Origin: Irpex lacteus | Taxonomy: Eukaryota > Basidiomycota > Agaricomycetes > Polyporales > Irpicaceae | Length of the DNA stretch: 64,000 nucleotides | Reading direction: 5' to 3' | Assembly: GCA_001986395.2 (NCBI GenBank) | Contig: MQVO02000012.1 | Coordinates: 806,001-870,000, forward strand | Part shown: positions 35,576-47,087 of the stretch, one piece after another | Numbering within the stretch: the stretch's first letter is position 1 | Layout: each line of letters opens with the position of its first letter | Made by a program: the position numbers and the translations under genes | The notes under the pieces: model-generated | Told to the model about the DNA's origin: nothing | Seen by the model: the letters and a program-made list of their open reading frames with translations, nothing else | Database searches by the model: none

Positions 35576-38569
35576 ATGACAAGCACACCAACCCACAGGA
35601 TGAAGCTCGCCGTCCTCACGTCAGGCGGCGACAGCGCAGGCATGAACGCGGTCGTCCGCGCTGTGGTCAAGGCCGGCATTCTCAAGTACGTCGCCCGATA
35701 ATCATTTGAAGTCGTGCTAAACGGTGTAATAGAGGCTGCGAGACATGGGTAGTCCGTGAGGGCTACGAGGGCCTCGTCAGAGGCAACAGCGAGGGCGGGA
35801 GGGTCGAGAAGGTGTCTGCACCCCCGCACGTACCAGTGAACATCAAGGACGAGTCCTTCCTACACAATCTCCGCTTCGGTGATGGAGAACTACTCAAAGA
35901 CGGCACATCCGATCTCCCCAGCGGACGTTCGCTCAAAGGCCGATATATTGTTCGCGTCGGATGGGACGATGTACGCGGATGGTTCGGCGTCGTAAGTCTT
36001 CTCTCCCGCTTGCATCGTACCAGGCGCGTCGCTAACCTATTGACGTGCAGGGTGGAACTCTGATTGGCACAGCGCGTTCAGTTGCGTTCCGCACACCTGA
36101 AGGTCGTCTCACCGCTGCCTTCAACCTCATCAAGGAAGGCATTGACGCACTCTGCGTCTGCGGAGGTGATGGTTCGCTCACTGGTGCAGATGTCTTCCGG
36201 GCCGAGTGGCCAAGTCTCGTCAAGAAACTTCTCGAGCAAGGAAAGATCACCGAGGACCAAGCCAAGACATACGCTCATCTCAAGATCGTCGGACTGGTTG
36301 GTTCCATCGACAATGACATGTCCCTGACAGACATGACGATCGGCGCTCCTACCGCTCTACACAGAATATGCGAAGCTATCGATAATATTGAATCCACCGC
36401 AGCATCGCATTCCCGTGCGTTCGTTGTCGAAGTCATGGGAAGACACTGCGGCTGGCTCGCACTCATGGCTGGTGTCAGGTACGGCGAGTGCCATTCCACG
36501 AAGTTCAATACTCTGATCTTGTACGAAACAGCTCTGGTGCTGATTTCATCTTCATTCCTGAGCGACCGCCCAAAGCTGATTCGTGGGCCGACGAAATGTG
36601 CGAAATGATCCAGAAGGTGCGTTCGGCTTCATGAATATCCCATCTTCGTTATTCACAAAATTACAGCATCGTGCAATGGGCAAGCGAAAGACCATCGTCA
36701 TCGTCGCAGAAGGTGCTCAGGACAAGAACCTGAAGCCAATCCGTGCAGACGACATCAAGGACGTGCTCTCCGACAAGCTTGGCCTAGATACCCGTGTAAC
36801 TACCCTTGGCCACACTCAGCGTGGTGGTCGTCCTTGCGCCTACGATCGAATCATGGTGAGCTTTACTCACCCATATCATCGTATTGAGCTGATTCTGAAC
36901 TATAGCCTACACTGCAAGGCGTTGAAGCCGTCGATGCCCTGCTTGAAGCTACTCCTGATACCCCGTCCTACATGATCGGTATTCAAGAGAACAAGATAAC
37001 ACGAGTGCCTCTAGTCGAAGCTGTTGCAATGGTCAGCACGTTCTGGCCTTATTTCTCCTCCTATAAACTCACGGGATCTCTCTAGACACACTCCGTAGCA
37101 AAGGCTATCGAAGAGAAGGACTTTGAGACAGCCATGTCCCTACGTGATCCCGAATTCATCGAAGCACTGGAAGGCTTCAATGCCACTTCACAAATAGCCA
37201 GGGAAGCCCGTCTACCACATCATGCAGTGAGTGGCTTACTCTAGAGAGCTCCAATCTACGCTGACAACAGACCTCTCGCAGAGAATGCGTGTAGCAATCA
37301 TGCAGTAAGTCTGATCCATGCCTATCCCACTCTACCTGACTAATCTTGCTTTAGCGTTGGTGCCCCCGCAGGAGGCATGAACGCCGCCACCCGTGCCGCC
37401 GTCCGATACTGCATCCGCCAAGGCCACAAACCATTCGCCGTCCACAACGGCTTCGTCGGGCTCCTCGACGACAACGTGCACGAGATGACCTGGCTCGGCG
37501 TCGACAACTGGATGACGCGCGGTGGCTCCGAACTCGGCACGAACCGTAAACTCCCCGACATCGACCTCGGCTCTGTCGCGTCCAAGTTCCAGCAGTGGAA
37601 TTTCCATGCTCTCATCATGATCGGCGGCTTCGAGGCGTTCAGCTCGTTGCTTATTCTCGATCAGGCACGCAAGAACTACCCGTCGTTCAATATCCCGATT
37701 GTACACTTGCCGGCGACGTTGTCGAATAATGTGCCGTTGACGGAGTTCAGCTTGGGAAGTGATACGAGCTTGAACGCTCTTGTGGACGCGTGCGATGCGA
37801 TTAAGCAGTCTGCGAGTGCTAGCCGGAACAGGGTGTTTGTCGTTGAGACCCAGGGCGGCAAGTGCGGTTATTTGGCGACGATGGGTGCTCTTGCGGTGAG
37901 TGTTGTGGTTTTCGTGTTGTTGTTGAGTGTGGAGTTCTGATTTTTGGACGATAGACTGGCGCGTGCATCGTGTATACCCCCGAGACTGGCATCAACCTCG
38001 ACAAACTTCGTGATGATGTCAAGTATCTCAAGAAGCGATATGCCATGGACGTGAAGGGTAAGAGCGAAGGAAGGATCGTTCTAAAGTGCGTTATCCAGGT
38101 TTGACTGGAAGCTATCAAGTACTGATCAATCCACAGGAGCGAAGAGGCATCGTCAGTTTACTCTAACAAGATGATCACCGACATGTTCAAAGAAGAAGGC
38201 GGCAAACTCTTCGACTCCCGATCAGCCTCTCTCGGACACACCCTGCAAGGCGGTATACCCTCACCTCTCGACCGTGCCCGCGCCGTGCGTCTCGCCCTGA
38301 AGTGCATGGCCTTCATAGAAGAGAAACACCAGCTTCTGCTCAAGCAGACCCAGAAGCCTCGCCACGCAGGTCCCGAGATGGCTGCTGTTATCACTATCCA
38401 GGGATCGTCGGTTCAATGGGTGCCGGTGCAGGATATGCTTGCGTTTGCTGATTTGAAGAATAGGAGAGGGTTGAATGAGCCGTGGAAGAGGACGACGCAG
38501 CTCGTTGAGGCTCTTGTTGCTCGTCCCCAGATCCTTGGTGAACGGCCGCCTAAGCTGGAGATAGCGTGA
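35576..38569 (+). CDS. PFK1: ATP-dependent 6-phosphofructokinase (eukaryotic tandem form)
   Basis: Eleven exons (35576-35685, 35733-35991, 36051-36478, 36532-36616, 36667-36855, 36906-37031, 37086-37226, 37282-37304, 37355-37895, 37955-38085, 38137-38569) sum to 2466 bases, 821 residues. The catalytic half has [53 protein letters not shown] and GHTQRGG. The second half repeats the fold with [32 protein letters not shown] and LGHTLQGG and lacks the catalytic residues, as expected of the allosteric half. It commits fructose 6-phosphate to glycolysis in the cytosol. Yeasts have a longer N-terminal extension that is missing here, as in other basidiomycetes. Exon 8 is 23 bases. Confidence 0.97.
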
Positions 38570-38997
38570 AGCACGAGCTTCCACGGCGACGAGAATGACA
38601 AAGAACAAATGAATGTGTAGAGTGCTTAGAGGCCGACCATCTCGGCTATAGAAGTGGGGTTTGTGTACGATTTGAAGAATAATAGGGCTGCATAGAGCGT
38701 TTCCGGATACCGTTGTAAAGCAAAGAATGTACTACCGTAATACATAGTCACGAGTGTAGTCGATACATATACTCGGATGCTACGAAATAGAAATAGCAAG
38801 TAACAGACTTGTTGCCGTCATACTGGGAGTATGATCGAGAACGAGTGGCCAGATATGTACTTCCGCACTGCCTAGTTAGGCAGCTCTCTGGAACCGTATT
38901 TTTCTTCGGCTTGGCTATACGATTTACTCGTCATGGCGCTGTTGAGCTGACCCGGCTACCTTTTCTCTACCCCTCCTACCATGCACATGTGCTATCG
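38570..38997. other. Intergenic, 3' flank of phosphofructokinase
   Basis: A frame open upstream of 38998 has no ATG in frame and no acceptor that I can support, so the next gene is started at 38998. Nothing else is seen. Confidence 0.45.
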
Positions 38998-39568
38998 ATG
39001 TCTTACGAGCATCCCCACACTGGTATCGCAAAGTTTGAGTCGCTGCATTTGTCAGAGCTATGGGAAGCAGTCGCTGGTCGTATTGACTTCCACTTGAGCG
39101 ATCCCAGGTATGTGCCTGCTTTATCCAGTGTCCAGGTTGTGTGCCAGATAACGGTGCTCATGACGAATTAATACAGCTCGTGCTCGTACAACTCTGCGTC
39201 AGCGGCGACATGGCGAGCTCTCATACCTGCAACACAGAGATCATACATGGTGGTGGCCATCAAGAAGTTCGAACGCCAGTTCTACAAGGACTCACCGATG
39301 CGGAAGTTGAATTCTATGGAGGCGTATATGGGGCTACTCAACGCCATGCATGAGTTATTGGTACGTTGTCGGCCCTGTGTTTTGTCATCTAGCATGTTGA
39401 CAGGATGTGTCAGTGGATGACGCCAAACCTCGCGGCCAGTCAGCCAACAAAGCCAACACCAAGGGCTACAGGGCGCATACCACCCCGCTCTGCCTTGGGG
39501 AGAGTCACCGGGAACGTCGAGGTTGCTACAACGGCTACCATCCTCCCGCTGTCAGCCGCTTGGAATAG
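38998..39568 (+). CDS. Hypothetical protein of about 152 residues
   Basis: Exons 38998-39107, 39177-39360 and 39404-39568 join in phase with GTATGT and GTACGT donors. The middle exon reads like real protein (AATWRALIPATQRSYMVVAIKKFERQ in overlapping parts, then MEAYMGLLNAMHELL, an amphipathic helix). The last exon is basic, and its 3' end overlaps the reverse-strand hypothetical gene by 129 bases. The family is not recognised. The first two exons are better supported than the third; an alternative frame in the third exon stays open to 39776. Confidence 0.5.
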
Positions 39569-39946
39569 CTTCTCGAGGTCGAGCCGCGTGGCCATACCAC
39601 CTTCGCATACCGGCAACGCATCAGCCATCCTGAAAGGCCGACGACCTGTCAGCCCACTGGCCCGTTTTGTGACCGTCAGTTTCGAGCAGGAAGACGAAGA
39701 TTTGGCGGTCGACTGCGCCAGTTTGAAGATTACCTTCAGGGACGACTCGAGCTCAGAGGGCTCGAGTGATGTCTGATAATCGTGTACACCAGCTACCTGT
39801 ATTTTATAATGTCGAGAGGCCAAACGAAGTAGATTGTCGTGGACGGTGGTGAAGTCGAACGAACGAGCGGGCTTTCTATATTGGATCAGTTCACGGGCGA
39901 TGCCGGCGGGGTGCGAACGTGTCGCGCACCGAACCGCGCTTGCCAA
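39440..39946 (-). CDS. Hypothetical protein, single exon, 168 residues
   Basis: An intronless reverse-strand frame encodes 168 residues. The middle (ARSFDFTTVHDNLLRLASRH, then LEPSELESSLKVIFKLAQS) has a natural composition with alternating helices; the ends are less convincing. Its start is 96 bases from the divergent Bqt4-type gene, which would give it a shared promoter. Its last 129 bases overlap the 3' exon of the forward hypothetical gene. I do not recognise the family, and a chance antisense frame cannot be excluded because the forward strand is open here too. Confidence 0.4.
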   Translation of the reverse strand: MASAVRCATRSHPAGIARELIQYRKPARSFDFTTVHDNLLRLASRHYKIQVAGVHDYQTSLEPSELESSLKVIFKLAQSTAKSSSSCSKLTVTKRASGLTGRRPFRMADALPVCEGGMATRLDLEKLFQAADSGRMVAVVATSTFPVTLPKAERGGMRPVALGVGFVG

Positions 39947-40042
39947 CTTGTCCTCGTCTCATCAACTCCCTCCTAAACACGAACCTCCTCGTGTCCACAT
40001 TTACCGCGTTTCTGACTCATTTTACACGCGATTTTTGTGGCC

Positions 40043-41453
40043 ATGCAGCGTCCCCCTTTGCCCTACGATAACCTCAACCCCCATGTCAAAAACCGTTGGT
40101 GTCATGTTTGGTTTTGGTCTCGTAACAGGAGCTCGATTGCTGACCAGCGCGTTATGTCTGTCGTTTATAGTTGACGTGAACAAGATACCTCCAGTGAAGT
40201 TTCAGGAGATCGTCAGAGATGGGCAGGCAACTATAGTGAGTGACCATAGGGTGAGAGAGTGCTCTAGATGAGCTGACAGCAGGGCCATAGGTTGCGCGAA
40301 TGAAGGTTTCTACAGTGAGTATTCGACGCGTTCCTACCTCTAAGAAGTTCCAGCTAATTACTCTGATTTAGCCCGGAAACCATGCCTTCATCCTGCGCCG
40401 TTTGGACACTGGTGCGATCAGTTCGACCACCATGTTCCGCGCCGCGTTTCCCTCTGCCACAGATGAAGCCGAACGCGCCGAGTCAAGCTGGATAAAACAT
40501 CACTGGAACGTCAGCGGGGCCAACAAGCAGGGTACTGCTCGGTTTGCTGGAACTTGGGTCACTCAGGATGTCGCTCTTGAGCTTGCAAAGGACTACTACC
40601 TCTCCCCTCTGATCCTCCCTCTTGCTGCGGCCTCCCCCGACCCGAACATTGTCTTCCGCAAATCTGGAAAGACGCTGCAACAGCCTACCCCCGTCGCTTC
40701 TCCAGTGAGCTCGTCTGCCCACATTACGGATACTCCTCCGGTGAAGCGAAGGCGGGAAGCATCGCCAGCAGCAACACCCGCACGAACTCAAGGGGCCATC
40801 CCCGCGACTCCCAGACGTGGCGCTACTCCCTCGCGAACTGCTGCACCTACGGCCACTCCCCGTCGCTCAGCCAGGCACGCAAGCCGTGAGCCACCCGCTA
40901 CGCCAGCTACTGTCAGCATCACATCTGTGAAGGTTGTTGACACTATCAAAGAAGAGTTACCTCCGCCGCCACCTGTTGTGACCATCGAAACTCCTCCTTA
41001 TGAAGACGAATCACGGGACCTCGCACAAGTCGCAGAGCAGAATATGCAGGAGGATATCCGTGAGCAGAAGGAGCTGATCAACAAGTTGAAGGCGGAGCAG
41101 CAGGCGAAGGAGGAAGCGGCCAGAGCAGTGGCCGCAGAGGCATCGACCGCAGACGTCGAACAGGCAGTATCGTCGGATGCTCCTACAAGCAAGAGGGAAA
41201 GAGAAGAAGAGCCGACAGAATACAAGCTCAACATCAAGGAGCCCGAGGTCGGAGAGAGGGCGATCGCGACGAACAAGCGCGTCCAGCCAGGCAGGTTGGG
41301 ACCGGAGCGGAAGTCGTTGGCGTGGGGAGCGTTGGCGTTTGCTGTGGGTGCGGGCGCGATGTGAGTGTTTATATTTTCTTGTTGGGCCGCGTTATCGACT
41401 GAAGTTGGGTCTTGTGCAGCTCGCTTCTCCCGTCTCTTCCTAGCTTCTTCTGA
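40043..41453 (+). CDS. BQT4: Bqt4-type nuclear envelope protein with APSES/KilA-N-like domain
   Basis: Exons 40043-40094, 40171-40235, 40291-40314, 40372-41360 and 41420-41453 sum to 1164 bases, 387 residues. The N-terminal 130 residues match the Bqt4 pattern: VARMKVSTPG, FILRRLDTGAISSTTMFRAAFP, SWIKHH and GTWVTQDVALELAKDY. A Pro/Thr/Ala-rich middle and a coiled-coil-like Glu/Lys/Gln segment follow. The tail has a single membrane helix (LAWGALAFAVGAGA) completed by the last exon. In fission yeast Bqt4 is an inner nuclear membrane protein that tethers telomeres through Rap1 and Bqt3. The fold is related to APSES DNA-binding domains, so a generic APSES name may appear in databases. Exon 3 is 24 bases. 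Confidence 0.82.
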
Positions 41454-41851
41454 GCACGGTAATATCTCTTCGTTTGTTGCTTCTGTTTTGCCTGGTAGTA
41501 CTGTCAACTATCTTTTCATTTCATTTCTATTTGACTTTGCTTTCCTTGCAAACGAGCGAATCAGCCCTGTGGATGAGAGTCGCTGTCTACGCTGTTGTCC
41601 ACAGGGACGTGAATCGTTCGTGATCCCTCCATTTCGTGACACATCTACTACCATACCTTTTTCCCTGGCATGTATGTGTTTTTGGTATTCTCTTCGTATA
41701 TTGTATAATGCTGTGAATGGGAAAGATTGTACATGCACTAAGTGACTCTCGAGGTATACTGCAAGATCTTGACTCTACACACATCAAATGCGATCATGTC
41801 CAAGAATTCGACCGCTGGGTTACAGCACATTCTCCTTGACAGCTTTCCGCC
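41454..41851. other. Intergenic, between Bqt4-type gene and PCC1
   Basis: The sequence is T-rich just after the Bqt4 stop codon. No supported coding frame was found. Confidence 0.5.
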
Positions 41852-42257
41852 ATGTCAGCCAGTGAAGATCCCTCATGGCATACAGTGTAAGCACCTCGTA
41901 CGATCCCTTTGACTAGTAAATAAAGCTAAGCCGCGATGTGGCTCATTAGGACTGTGCGAGTGCCGTTTGCCTCGTCCAAACATGCATCGATCGCAAAACA
42001 GGTCATCGAGGTTGATAAGGAACGGCAGCCTCAGGTCGTTCATCGGACGATTGAAGTCGAGGACGATGTATTAGTCGCGTGAGTGTGCTCAAGCTACGGA
42101 TCCCATTCTCAAGCTTATGAATGGATTATTCAGGACGTTCAAGACGTTGACTGTGAGGCTGGCACGGTTGACGGTGAATGCGTATCTCGAGAACGTTGAT
42201 CTCGTCGTTCGGACAATTGGAGAGTTTGGCGAAGAGGCTGAACATCCTCCTTCATAG
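41852..42257 (+). CDS. PCC1: KEOPS/EKC complex subunit Pcc1
   Basis: Exons 41852-41886, 41950-42078 and 42134-42257 sum to 288 bases, 95 residues, the normal size of the family. Conserved segments are VRVPFASSKHASIAKQVIEVD and, across the second splice, TFKTLTVRLARLTVNAYLENVDLVVRTIGEF, with the predicted beta-beta-alpha arrangement of the CTAG/Pcc1 fold. Pcc1 is the dimerisation subunit of KEOPS, which makes the N6-threonylcarbamoyl-adenosine modification of tRNA; in yeast it also affects telomeres and transcription. Confidence 0.93.
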
Positions 42258-42411
42258 CAGTCATCTCAGGCTAGACGTGGTGTACGATATTTCGAGTCGC
42301 AGTAACTCGGGGATACATATGCATAATCAATCGTTCTTCTACCCTACACTGAATGTGTTTACTACAAACATTCTCCTACGATTACACAACTTGTCGTTGA
42401 TTCGCTATCGA

Positions 42412-43379
42412 TCAAAACTTCCAGCATCTGCGGGTAGATAAGGACCTCATAAGCGATTTATGAGAGGGAAGACGACTCACAGGACCTGGTAGTTGGCAAC
42501 AGTGTGCTCGCCACCTCCGAAAGCGACATGAGCTCCGCCCTGTTCTTGGGATCAGTATACTGGCTCACGCAGCTATGAGAACTATTGACTCACCAGATGC
42601 TCGCCAACCTTTCCAGGGACCTTGACACCATTCACGACGGCAAGAGCGTGGTACAGCTTCGCCCCGTTCTCCTCGTACCCTCCTTCAACAGGCCTATGTC
42701 CGACAGGCAACCTCCCACCCTCAGCCGGGACCCACTCCATCGTGTTCGGGTCGAACGGCAAGAGATCGTACCTCCCATGGTGCTCGTACTCAGTTCCACC
42801 GTACGGCACACGAGCGATGGGCTGCAACGCCGGGCAAATCTTGCATGGATGGACGGATTTCTCGAGGAGGGCGGAGCCTACAAAGATCGGACTGCGCCCA
42901 TCGAGGTCGTATGCGACCGGTTGACCCGACTCGTTGACCGACGGGAAGGTTTGGGCGGGGGCTAGAGGCACACGGAAGCCCGAGGGCGGGGGCGTCGAGT
43001 GCTGGGCGACGGGGCTGAAAGGGGTTTGAGGTCCCGAGGGGGCCTGGGGGAAACCAGGTACGCTGCGGTCGTGGTCGAATCCGGCGGTGGGCGCGAGGGG
43101 GAACGACGGCGGCGGGCCTGGAGGGGGCGCAAAGGACGGCGGGGGCCCCGAGGGCGAGGGGAAGTTGGAATAGGGAGGGGAGGACATGAAGGTATGGGAG
43201 GAAGAGATGGCTGCCGGCGCTGGACTCAGGAGTGATGTTCCATGTTTCTCGCCGTGTTTCTTGCCGTGTTTGTTGTCCTTGTGCTGTTTATAGCTGTGGC
43301 GGTGTTCATCGCCGCTGGAAGAGGATGAAGATGAAGACGAGGAACTGGAGGATACACTTCGTCGACGAGCTTTGGTCAT
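42412..43379 (-). CDS. DM9-repeat (DUF3421) protein
   Basis: Exons 43379-42594, 42539-42481 and 42427-42412 sum to 861 bases, 286 residues. After a run of 15 serines and a His/Lys-rich stretch there is a long Pro/Ser/Phe-rich region. A DM9-type domain starts at about residue 165 (PVAYDLDGRSPIFVGSA). It continues through YGGTEYEHHGRYDLLPF and GAKLYHALAVVNGVKVPGKVG, and across the splices through GGAHVAFGGGEH to YQVLCW. DM9 repeats occur in carbohydrate-binding and immune proteins of animals; the role in fungi is unknown. No signal peptide is seen. The last exon gives only five residues, including the Cys-Trp that normally closes the repeat. Confidence 0.85.
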
Positions 43380-43745
43380 GGTGGTAGGAGGATGGCTGGA
43401 ATTGGAGGGATCAAGGTGATGGTGCCACTAGCAATCCAGGCTGCTAGTTCTTAGTAAATTCACATCGCTGAGTCCGAGGCGGCTCAAAGTTGGAGTGCTA
43501 TTGTACAATCACCGAGCTGCTGTGCCAGGATAGTGCGAAACCGGATACACTGACAACTGTACAGATACACTAGATCTGCCTTGTGCTGAACACGTACATA
43601 TTATCGACACGCGGAATAGTGGAACTTCAAGTTCACAGCAGAGCTACATAGCGCAGATACACAGTCCTCTCCTTGTTCATATGTCGACTCTCTGGAGTTT
43701 TGTACAAGATCACAGCGTGAACCGCGGAACTTCCAGGGCTCATGA
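43380..43745. other. Intergenic, promoter of the DM9 gene and 3' flank of the BRO1 gene
   Basis: No supported coding frame. Both neighbours are on the reverse strand. Confidence 0.5.
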
Positions 43746-46700
43746 TCACATAGCTCTTTTCGGAGGCGGTGGGGGCAACGTGATTGATTCCCACTGTCCT
43801 GATCCCAGTGGCGGTAGAGTTACCTGACTTGTGGAGGTTTGTTTCTTCCTGCGGGGCGTGCGTGGTTGATCTCGTGCAGGGTCAGTCGTATTAGCCTCGG
43901 CTGTGCGCGGGGTGGGCAATCGTGGCGGAGCAGCCGGGGGTTGAGAAACATCTGTTGGCGGCGATTCGGAGTTGCTAGCGTCCATAGACATGCTTTGCAA
44001 GGATCGTAAGAGCAATCTAAATCAAGCCACGGTCAGGATCGAGCACCGTCGGGACATGATCTCTTTTTATGGTGCTCACTGCATTTCATCTTGTCGGTGA
44101 TTGACCCAAGCCTTGCAGGTCTCTTTGAATTGGGCCAAAATATTCCCGAATTCATTGTAGAACTGCGCAGTGAATTCAACGGTTTGATCCTTTGCGAGCG
44201 AAAACGGACGTTACCTTCAGACCCTCGTCCAAATTCCGCGTAATTTCCTTGTACATGTGGTATGCGAGATCCAATGATTGAAGCGCATGTTCGCGTTCCT
44301 TCACCGACGAGTCCTCCTTCCTTGATTGAATAAACTTTTCGTTTTTCTCCTGTAAGTACCGAGCTTGCCGTGAGTACGAGTTGCAGCTGATTTGTCAAGA
44401 TGGCGGACCTTGATGGAGTCTAACAGCACCTCCTGTTTCTCCCCAGACTCTTCGATATCATCTCTGAACTTTTCAAACTTGGCGAGTTCTTCATCCAGGA
44501 CGTCTTCGAACATAGACGGCTGCACTTCCACCCATCGTTCAATAGCCGCCGCTGCCTTGAGAATCCGTGGCGTGATATCATCCACATCTACGCGCCGCCG
44601 TGCCCGCTCAACGATCTGCGCTCTCGAGCGTTGAACGTCGTCAAGGGACTCTAACAAGGCGCGCAGTTGTCGAGCATGAGTTTGCACAGGATTTGCTGTT
44701 CGCGCAGACTTTCCAGTGGATGTCAGCGACATGGTGGATGATGGTACAGCGGCTTTCAGATCCTCCTGCACATCACGGGCGAACTGTGAGTTTGTTAGGC
44801 AGTCACAAAAGCGTCCGAGTCCCTACCTCACTCCATGTGAGCTCTGAGATGTTCTGTTCCCAGTCATCCCACTTGCCCCTAACTACTTCGTCGCTTTGAG
44901 CAGCTTCCTCCAGAATCTGCCGGTACCGGGACGCTTTGGCCACGAGCTCCTTGTTGGCTTCTGCAGACGGCTCACGGCTACCGGGCGCGTCAGCCTGTAA
45001 GACCTCATCGTTGTCCGCTTCCTGGTCCAGAATATCAAAGATCTAGGATACGAATACAGGGTCTTTGTCAATATGAGTTCATGTCGGGAGATCGCTGACA
45101 GTGACCCTACTTCGTTCAACAACCCCATATTAATTTCCGCCAGCTTACGGACGTTGTCGATAGATGACTGCACACGAGCAGGACCGTTTTCCGACCTGAC
45201 TTCCTCTGCCTTCCGGAGCAGACTCGGGGGAAGACCAACCGGCTTCTCCATCGCCTCCAGGGCAGCCGGTAGGTTGAGGGAACGCAGCAGACTAGTATTC
45301 GCACAGTAGCGCTTCAGTTACGTCTGTCAATGCAAGTGACATCACTTTCACACTCTTACCTCGTCGCTGCGTCGTCCATTTGTTGCGCACGGGCCAACAC
45401 TTCTTCCTCGATCCAGGATTTCCGGCGATCTTCGTAAATCTCTGTTGGGCATATCCATCGGCCACAAAATGATCAGTATCAAGCAGGCATCTAGCAGATA
45501 AGGAAAACAAACCAATGGCTACTTTTGCACCGTACCCAAGAAGTTCTCCAAATATCACCGCGTCGTTCCCGAGGGCGGTCTTGGGCTCCGCAAGCGCCTC
45601 AGAGACCATGGATTGGACCATCCCGACTTCCTTGATCTGGGGCAATGATGAGGCCGCGGGGACCTCTTGATGGTAGATGAGATCATTGTCTTTTTCGGCG
45701 CGGGATAAATTCTCTTGAACCGCGTCCACCAACGACTGCGCGAGCAGGCGGCTCCGCAGTTAGTTTCAGATATAGCATTATTTAAAGTAATTTTACCAAC
45801 CTGGATATCCCTGAGGACGGCGGGAGCCACACGGCCCTTGCGCCCTACCTCATGACCTCTTCGAACCGCGGCGTTTGCCAGTGTCAACCTCGTAATCTCA
45901 TGACCATAGCTGAGAACACATCAATAATTCCACAGACGCTTCATGACAAAAAACCTGGTTACCGATTGGCCTCGAGGTCGTCAACGCTCTTACGAAACTG
46001 GGAGACCCCCTCAAAATGTAACTCCTTCGTCTCGAGGTGGGCTATCCACCCCTGTTTGCTGCTGTTAGCCACCTAGAAATGGGAGATGTGGCCACACGAC
46101 GTACCGTTGGGAAAATGTGCTTGATGGGGATAGGCGATTCCCTGATTTGGCGGAGGGCATCGCCGTATAGAGATGATACCTGAATGGAACATGTCAGTTA
46201 GTCGCAGCGCTAATAGCCATGACAATGGCGAACTTTGGCAGCTAGTTTGGCTACTACACCATTCTTGTAATTATCTACCCAAAGAAATCTTTCAATCGCT
46301 CGCGAACACGGTTTGAATATGAAAGAGAAAGTTACCATGGACGGCGCGCTGCCACACGCCTTCTTGTGCCTGGGCTAGCATGAGTGATTCAAGACTACCG
46401 AGGAAAGGTTCTACCAGGTCTAGGGGCATATCTTCCTCAGCCACTGAGCTGCGGAGACTCGGGGTAACATTCGTGATGAGGTAGCGAAATGTTCCTGCCG
46501 CTGTCTGACGGGATTGTGAGCTGAATTGTTCACGGAAGCACGATGGCTGTGAAGATACCTGAAGATGTGATATCATCTGCTTGAGGCCTTGGGGCGTCGT
46601 CCGATCCTCTGCGGACGCAAGCTGACTGTAAAGAGCGGCTAAATTGAATAGTATACCCGCGCGCTCGAAGATGAGGTTCTTCAATGCCACCGGGAGGGCC

Positions 46701-47087
46701 CCAGAACTGAAGACGGGTGCGTATGCAACTTCCAGGCCAATCTACTCAAGATATCAGCGTCAGCAGCGAGGCGTGAGTGCATTGACGATACGAACGTCGA
46801 ACGGGAGCTTGGTTAGAATAAACACTAGCTGTGCATGATAGCTGTATCCTCGTTATTCATAACCCCGTTAGACATCGAGGCTGAATGTACCTAAGCATTG
46901 GTTTGATCCGATTACTGTGGACGACATTGTCGGTGGCCTCTTTCCGAAGAGTTTCCCATCTATCTATATCCCATTTGAACGCGTCTGGGTGAGTATCTTT
47001 GTGGTGCGCTATAATGTAGTCTCGCACGCCCTGCCGAATTGGGAGAACATAGGTCTTCTTCGGTTGCACAGACAGCAAGTTCGTCAT
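43746..47087 (-). CDS. RIM20: BRO1-domain protein, PalA/Rim20-like (ALIX family)
   Basis: Sixteen exons (47087-46891, 46841-46796, 46741-46559, 46504-46335, 46274-46234, 46179-46105, 46072-45963, 45909-45801, 45735-45513, 45441-45360, 45291-45111, 45043-44827, 44783-44409, 44349-44214, 44162-44080, 44016-43746) sum to 2499 bases, 832 residues. The BRO1 domain starts NLLSVQPKKTYVL and includes ILFNLAALYSQLAS and YGHEITRLTLAN. The V-shaped second domain has LNLPAALEAMEKPVGLPPSLL, which resembles PalA/Rim20 more than Bro1, then long helices. The tail is Pro/Thr-rich (PPPPPKRAM). Rim20/PalA binds ESCRT-III and YPxL motifs of the alkaline-pH transcription factor. Assignment to PalA rather than vacuolar Bro1 is inference. 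Confidence 0.85.

Noticed and set aside
43000..43235. Gly/Arg-rich forward frame opposite the DM9 gene
   Set aside because: It is the complement of the Pro-rich segment of the DM9 protein and has no features of its own.
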